42,418 bases of DNA, taken from the NCBI GenBank assembly GCA_944371955.1, contig CALVYB010000005.1:1-42418 (forward strand), read 5' to 3'. The DNA is from an uncultured Bacilli bacterium (GTDB lineage Bacteria; Bacillota_I; Bacilli_A; RF39; UBA660). The position numbers and the translations under genes are program-made. Of this stretch, positions 38,402 to 42,418 are shown in pieces (the stretch's first letter is position 1; every line of letters begins with the position of its first letter). The notes beneath the pieces are model-generated. The model was given only the letters and a program-made list of their open reading frames with translations, made no database searches and had not been told where the DNA came from.

Positions 38402-40173
38402 TGATTACAAAGGGGCAAAAGATAAATGATCGTTATGAGATTATTCGTTCTATTGGTGAAGGTGGTATGGCCAATGTTTATCTTGGTTATGATACAATAC
38501 TAGATCGTAACGTAGCAATTAAGATTTTACGTGGGGATTTGTCTAGTGATGAAAAATTTGTGAGACGGTTTCAGCGTGAAGCTTTATCTGCTTCTAGCCT
38601 TGCTCATCCTAATATTGTGGAGATGTATGATGTTGGTGAGGATGATGGTATCTATTATATTGTTATGGAATATGTTGATGGTAAAACATTGAAACAGCTT
38701 TTGAAGAAGCGTGGTAGTCTTACGTTGTCTGAGGCTATTGATATTATGTTACAATTGACTGATGGTATGGCTCATGCTCATGATTCTTATATTATACATA
38801 GAGATTTGAAACCACAAAATATTATGATTAAAGACGATGGCCAAATAAAAATAACAGATTTTGGTATTGCTATGGCTTTGAATGCTACGCAGTTAACACA
38901 AACTAATTCTGTTATGGGATCTGTTCATTATTTGCCACCGGAACAAGCAAGTGGCAAAGGATCTACTATTAAAAGTGATATTTATTCGATGGGAATTATT
39001 TTTTATGAATTACTTACAGGTAGTTTACCTTTTAAAGGAGATAATGCTGTTGAAATTGCTTTGAAACATATGAGGGAACCATTACCTAGTGTAAAGGACG
39101 ATAATCCGTCTATTCCACAAAGTATTGAAAATATTATATTAAAAGCTACCGCTAAAAATCCTAAAAATAGATACGATGATGCTAGAAGTATGCATGAAGA
39201 TTTGCTTACTGCTCTTGATGACGAGCGTATTAATGAATCTCCTTATAAATATCCTTATCCAGAACATGAAAATGATTCGACTAAAAGTTTAAAGAAAATT
39301 GAGGATTTGAGTAGAAATGAAGATGAAGAAGAACCTATAGCTACTAAAATTGAAGATAAAGGAGATAAAAAACGTAAAATAACAATTATTATTTTGTCTA
39401 TTATTTTTGTTATTTTATGTTTATCTATTATTACAGTGGCTTTTATTGTTCCTGCTGTTACAAAACCTAAAAATGTTATTGTTCCTAATTGTCAAGGTTT
39501 AAAAGTTAGTCAATGCGAGAAAAAACTTCAAGCGTTAGGATTAGAAGTCAAAACAGATATTAAGACTATTCCATCTTCTAAAGTAGATAAAGGAAAAGTT
39601 GTTAAAACTGACCCTGAAAAAGATAGAAGTGTGAAACAGGGAACTAAAGTTACTATTTATAAGTCTAGTGGAGAGGAAACTTTTGAGATAGAAGATTATA
39701 CTGGTCAGAATTATATTGAGGTGCAAACTATTTTAGAAACAAAATATGGTTTAGATGTTAGTGTCGAAAAAAGAGATGTCGATGCTAGCGAACGTGAATA
39801 TGATGAACAGGAGATTATTGGTCAATCTCTTGCGGCTGGTAGTGAAGTTAAAGAAGGAGATTCTATCATTTTATATATTCCTAATATTGTGGATACATTC
39901 CCTGATATGGCTGCAGAAGGATGGAGTTTAGCTGATGCTGAGGCTTTTTGTCAAAAATATGGATTGACTATTAAAGTAGAATATCAGGATACAACTGCTT
40001 ATGAAGAAGGTAAAATCATTGACCAATCTAGAGCGGCTAATAGTCCAATTGTTAAAGGGCAAACATTTACTGTAACTATTGCTAGAAAGCCTGTCGAACA
40101 AACTAAACCTACTACACCAGAGGAAGGTGAAGATGGTGATAGTGATACATCTACTGGCGATGGTAATGAATAG
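38401..40173 (+). CDS. prkC: PASTA-domain Ser/Thr protein kinase PrkC
   Basis: A membrane receptor kinase sensing muropeptides or lipid II and controlling wall growth, dormancy exit and germination in Bacilli (590 aa). The kinase domain spans residues 10-270: GEGGMANVYLG (P-loop), VAIKIL (catalytic Lys), YIIHRDLKPQNIMI (catalytic loop), ITDFGIA (DFG). A basic juxtamembrane stretch precedes the membrane helix at about 328-350. Three PASTA domains follow (about 355-425, 425-495, 495-560), the first beginning NVIVPNCQGLKVSQCEK, then a low-complexity Thr/Glu/Asp/Gly tail. Confidence 0.97.
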   Translation: MITKGQKINDRYEIIRSIGEGGMANVYLGYDTILDRNVAIKILRGDLSSDEKFVRRFQREALSASSLAHPNIVEMYDVGEDDGIYYIVMEYVDGKTLKQLLKKRGSLTLSEAIDIMLQLTDGMAHAHDSYIIHRDLKPQNIMIKDDGQIKITDFGIAMALNATQLTQTNSVMGSVHYLPPEQASGKGSTIKSDIYSMGIIFYELLTGSLPFKGDNAVEIALKHMREPLPSVKDDNPSIPQSIENIILKATAKNPKNRYDDARSMHEDLLTALDDERINESPYKYPYPEHENDSTKSLKKIEDLSRNEDEEEPIATKIEDKGDKKRKITIIILSIIFVILCLSIITVAFIVPAVTKPKNVIVPNCQGLKVSQCEKKLQALGLEVKTDIKTIPSSKVDKGKVVKTDPEKDRSVKQGTKVTIYKSSGEETFEIEDYTGQNYIEVQTILETKYGLDVSVEKRDVDASEREYDEQEIIGQSLAAGSEVKEGDSIILYIPNIVDTFPDMAAEGWSLADAEAFCQKYGLTIKVEYQDTTAYEEGKIIDQSRAANSPIVKGQTFTVTIARKPVEQTKPTTPEEGEDGDSDTSTGDGNE

Positions 40174-40182
40174 GGGGATTAT

Positions 40183-41025
40183 ATGAGAGGACAGATTGTA
40201 AAGATTCATAGCGATTTGCATTTTGTACAAGCAGAGAATACCGTTTTTCCTTGTAAATGTAGAGGGATTTTTAGAAAAGAGAAAATATTACCATTGGTTG
40301 GAGATTTTGTAGAATTTAGTGCAGAAAAGAATTTAATTGAAAAGATATTGCCTAGGAAGAATGAGTTTTCAAGGCCTAAAGTGAGTAATATTGATCAAGC
40401 ATTTCTTATTACTAGTTTAGTTTCTCCTGACTTTTCTTTGAATTTACTAGATAAATTACTGGTACTGATGGAGTTGCATTCTGTTCGCCCTATTATATGT
40501 ATTACGAAAAGAGATTTAATTTCTGATGATGTTTATGAAATGATAGACAAACAATTAGATTATTATCAAAAAATTGGGTATACTGTTGTTTTTAATACAG
40601 AATTGGATAAAATAAAACAGTTATTGAAAGGTAAAACAAGTGTTTTTACAGGACAGACTGGTGCTGGGAAAAGTACTTTATTAAATAAGTTAAAGCCTGA
40701 TTGGCATTTAGAAACAGGAGAAGTATCTGTGGCCTTAGGTCGAGGAAAGCATACTACTAGAGTAGTTACTTTATATGAAGCTTTTGACGGAAAGGTTATG
40801 GATACTCCTGGCTTTTCAGCTTTAGACTTTAATCAATATTCTAAAGAAGATATTCGAGATGGTTTTATTGAGTTTAGGTCTTACCCTTGCCCATTTAAAG
40901 ATTGTTTGCATACAAAAGAAGTTGAATGTGAAGTAAAAAAGGCTGTTAGGGATAATAATATAATGAAAAGTCGTTATCTTAACTATTTGAGTTTCATTGG
41001 AGGGGATAACTGTTATGAGGATTAG
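40183..41025 (+). CDS. rsgA: Ribosome small subunit-dependent GTPase RsgA
   Basis: A circularly permuted GTPase that checks late 30S assembly (280 aa). The N-terminal OB domain (VKIHSDLHFVQAENTVFPC) is followed by G4 (ITKRDLI), G1 (FTGQTGAGKSTLLNKL), G2 (GKHTTRVV) and G3 (MDTPGFSALD). The C-terminal zinc-binding segment is CPFKDCLHTKEVECEV. Gene order prkC-rsgA-rpe matches Bacillus. GGGGG-like ribosome site lies nine bases before the ATG. Confidence 0.96.
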   Translation: MRGQIVKIHSDLHFVQAENTVFPCKCRGIFRKEKILPLVGDFVEFSAEKNLIEKILPRKNEFSRPKVSNIDQAFLITSLVSPDFSLNLLDKLLVLMELHSVRPIICITKRDLISDDVYEMIDKQLDYYQKIGYTVVFNTELDKIKQLLKGKTSVFTGQTGAGKSTLLNKLKPDWHLETGEVSVALGRGKHTTRVVTLYEAFDGKVMDTPGFSALDFNQYSKEDIRDGFIEFRSYPCPFKDCLHTKEVECEVKKAVRDNNIMKSRYLNYLSFIGGDNCYED

Positions 41026-41641
41026 TGCATCATTCTTAAGTAGTTCTAATATTCCAGTTGATTTAAAAAAGTTAAACGAAACTGATGTTGATTATATTCA
41101 TGTAGATATTATGGACGGCAAGTTTGTTCCTAATAAAACTATGCCTTTTAGTGAAATGAAAAATATCTATAAATATACAAATAAGAGATTAGACGTTCAT
41201 TTGATGGTTGAAAATCCAAAAAAGTATATTCCTTTATATGCTGAATTAAATACAGAATTTATTACTTTTCATGTGGAAACTATGGATAATATTGAAGAAA
41301 ATTTAGAACTTATTAAAAGCTATGGAATTAAGTGTGGACTAGCTATTAAGCCTAGTACGCCAGTAAAAAGTTTAGTTCCATATTTACCTTTGCTGGATTT
41401 AATTTTGGTTATGAGTGTTGAACCTGGAAAAGGTGGGCAATCATTTATTTTAGAGTCTCAAGATAAAGTTAAAGAAGTTAGACATTTGGTTAATGCTTAT
41501 CATTCTAAGGCTTTGATTAATGTTGATGGAGGCATTGATGCTACTACTAAGGACAAATGTCAAGAATGTGATATTCTTACTTCTGGTAGTTATATTATTA
41601 AATCTGAGTCTTTTCAGGAACAAATCAATAATTTAAGATAA
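41015..41641 (+). CDS. rpe: Ribulose-phosphate 3-epimerase
   Basis: Interconverts ribulose-5-phosphate and xylulose-5-phosphate in the pentose phosphate pathway (208 aa TIM barrel). MRISASFLSSSNI carries the N-terminal Ser region, YIHVDIMDGKFVPN the metal-binding His/Asp, LDVHLMVENPKKYI the HLM motif, LVMSVEPGKGGQSF the phosphate loop and INVDGGID the last catalytic Asp. The start at 41015 follows GGAGGGG and overlaps rsgA by 11 bases. Length is slightly short of the usual 215-220. The Bacillus successor gene, thiamine pyrophosphokinase, is absent; a coiled-coil gene follows. Confidence 0.93.
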   Translation: MRISASFLSSSNIPVDLKKLNETDVDYIHVDIMDGKFVPNKTMPFSEMKNIYKYTNKRLDVHLMVENPKKYIPLYAELNTEFITFHVETMDNIEENLELIKSYGIKCGLAIKPSTPVKSLVPYLPLLDLILVMSVEPGKGGQSFILESQDKVKEVRHLVNAYHSKALINVDGGIDATTKDKCQECDILTSGSYIIKSESFQEQINNLR

Positions 41642-41659
41642 GAATATAGGGGTGATACA

Positions 41660-42418
41660 ATGAATGATAAAAAGCAAGCGGAAAATATAGAACCACCGGT
41701 TGAAAATGATGCTTCGCAAGAAAAAGATTTAATTTCTTCTGAAGATGTTTTAGCAGTTATTAGTGGTGATCAGGTTGCTTTAGTTGAACAAATGGAACGT
41801 GCTAAAGAAGCGGCATTGGCCCAAAAAAATAATGCTCAAGAGCTTGCAGCTGATAAGGCCAAAAAAAAGTTAGAAGAAGAAGAAAAAAAGAAGCAGGCTG
41901 TTATGAATGAGGTTAGACGTCGAAAAGAAGAAGCTTTACGTCGAGAACAACTTGCTAGAGAAGAAGCAGAACGCAAAATAGCTGAAGCAGAAGCAGAACG
42001 TCAAAGACAATTAGTAGAAAAGAAAAGGTTAGAGGAAGAAGCAAGGTTAAAAGCGGAACAAGAACGTTTAGAAGCAGAACGGATAAGGCGTGAAAAAGAA
42101 GAAGCTATTAAAGCAAAGGAAGAAGCAAAAAGAGCAAAAGAACAAGCTCGTATTGATGCAAAGAAAGCTAAACTAGAAGCAAAAGAAGCGGCAAGACGAG
42201 AGAAAATAGAAGCTAGAGAAAAGGCTAAACAAGATAAGTTGCAAGCAATAGAAAATGCAAAAAAGGCACGAGAGGAAGCGAAAAGAGCAAAGGAAGCTGC
42301 TAGAGAAAAGGCTAAACAAGATAAGTTGCAAGCGATAGAAGATGCAAAAAAGGCACGAGAGGAAGCGAAAAGAGCAAAGGAAGCTGCTAGAGAAAAGGCT
42401 AAACAAGATAAGTTGCAA
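41660..42418 (+). CDS. Charged helical repeat protein, N-terminal part (cut by window edge)
   Basis: An open frame of 253 codons runs off the window end. AGGGGTGAT lies before ATG 41660, 18 bases after rpe, so it extends the operon. Residues 1-45 are acidic with a short Val/Leu segment (SSEDVLAVISGDQVALVE). From residue 47 on, the sequence is continuous Glu/Lys/Arg/Ala helix (EEAERKIAEAEAERQRQL) of the single-alpha-helix or coiled-coil type. The end shows an exact 29-residue repeat (starting AREKAKQDKLQAIENAKKAR). There is no membrane segment in the visible part. The C-terminus, which might show function, is missing. TolA-like proteins are similar only by composition. Confidence 0.8.
   Translation, partial: MNDKKQAENIEPPVENDASQEKDLISSEDVLAVISGDQVALVEQMERAKEAALAQKNNAQELAADKAKKKLEEEEKKKQAVMNEVRRRKEEALRREQLAREEAERKIAEAEAERQRQLVEKKRLEEEARLKAEQERLEAERIRREKEEAIKAKEEAKRAKEQARIDAKKAKLEAKEAARREKIEAREKAKQDKLQAIENAKKAREEAKRAKEAAREKAKQDKLQAIEDAKKAREEAKRAKEAAREKAKQDKLQ
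42212..42418 (+). repeat. Tandem 87-bp in-frame repeat
   Basis: Copies start at 42212, 42299 and 42386 (the last cut by the edge). Each begins GCTAGAGAAAAGGCTAAACA. Copies differ by only a few bases (for example AAT versus GAT in the ENA/EDA codon), so they arose recently. The unit encodes 29 residues. Confidence 0.93.

Noticed and set aside
42173-42418. Minus-strand frame with a repeated Leu/Phe/Ser/Cys-rich hydrophobic unit, resembling a membrane repeat protein
   Set aside because: It is the reverse complement of the E/K/A-rich 87-bp repeats of the plus-strand gene, which has a good ribosome site and an operon position.
42212-42418. Possible CRISPR array
   Set aside because: The repeats are 87 bp, directly adjacent, in frame and without spacers.

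Overview
The window is a compact, very AT-rich stretch (mostly A/T at third codon positions) from a low-GC Gram-positive bacterium. It reads well with the standard bacterial code: TGA ends several genes and tryptophan is TGG. The gene set (PrkC/PrpC/RsgA, YlbF/YmcA family, SpoVS, a CotE-like coat protein, sortase, T-box RNA) points to a spore-forming member of the Bacilli. The density of small membrane proteins and the TQXA/VPNTS surface system suggest an uncultured, possibly gut-associated lineage near Erysipelotrichia, Turicibacter or RF39; that placement is inference.

Layout. 1-5.8 kb: an anchored hypothetical on the minus strand, a coiled-coil hypothetical, a SufS-like desulfurase, a short SSB, a GNAT enzyme and a pyrimidine-nucleoside phosphorylase. 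5.8-8.4 kb: a surface cassette of a thioester-domain protein with VPNTS sorting signal, a sortase and a polytopic membrane protein. 8.3-11.6 kb: two D,D-carboxypeptidases (VanY-type and PBP5-type) and an anchored SGNH hydrolase. 11.6-16.1 kb: SpoVS, a zinc-ribbon membrane protein, an HD hydrolase, then a T-box leader controlling an M19 dipeptidase and serS. 16.1-20.9 kb: a small ORF, a GGR-family flavoprotein and a YdjG-YdjH-YdjI-like operon. 21-25.7 kb: an ankyrin-like protein, miaB-ricA, a complete IS3-family element and a PLC-like protein. 25.8-29.8 kb: cotE, rpsP-khpA, uppS-cdsA-rseP. 29.8-35.2 kb: priA, two uncharacterised membrane-anchored genes, fmt and an anchored protein. 35.2-36.6 kb: a single-gene segment bounded by a 30-bp direct repeat. 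36.6-42.4 kb: the rlmN-prpC-prkC-rsgA-rpe operon and the start of a repeat-rich charged helical protein cut by the window edge.

How it fits together. Much of the window is envelope biology: undecaprenyl phosphate and phospholipid precursor synthesis (uppS, cdsA), intramembrane proteolysis (rseP), peptidoglycan trimming and sensing (two carboxypeptidases, PASTA kinase), a YdjGHI-like membrane complex and sortase display. Translation (serS with T-box, rpsP, khpA, fmt, rlmN, rsgA, miaB) and sporulation genes are interleaved. Intrinsic terminators are numerous and often overlap the 3' ends of coding regions.

Most notable points: (1) the IS3 element sits in the loop of what was a perfect 12-bp convergent terminator hairpin, with a 4-bp target duplication, and now supplies the stop codon of the neighbouring gene; (2) an uncharacterised protein with a C-H-D-like residue pattern lies on a 1.4-kb segment bounded by two copies of a neighbouring gene's 3' end and terminator; (3) a tail-anchored protein has an ADP-ribosyltransferase-like pattern; (4) the thioester protein is paired with a sortase that has Gln where the catalytic Arg is expected. 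I found no tRNA or rRNA gene, CRISPR array or prophage.
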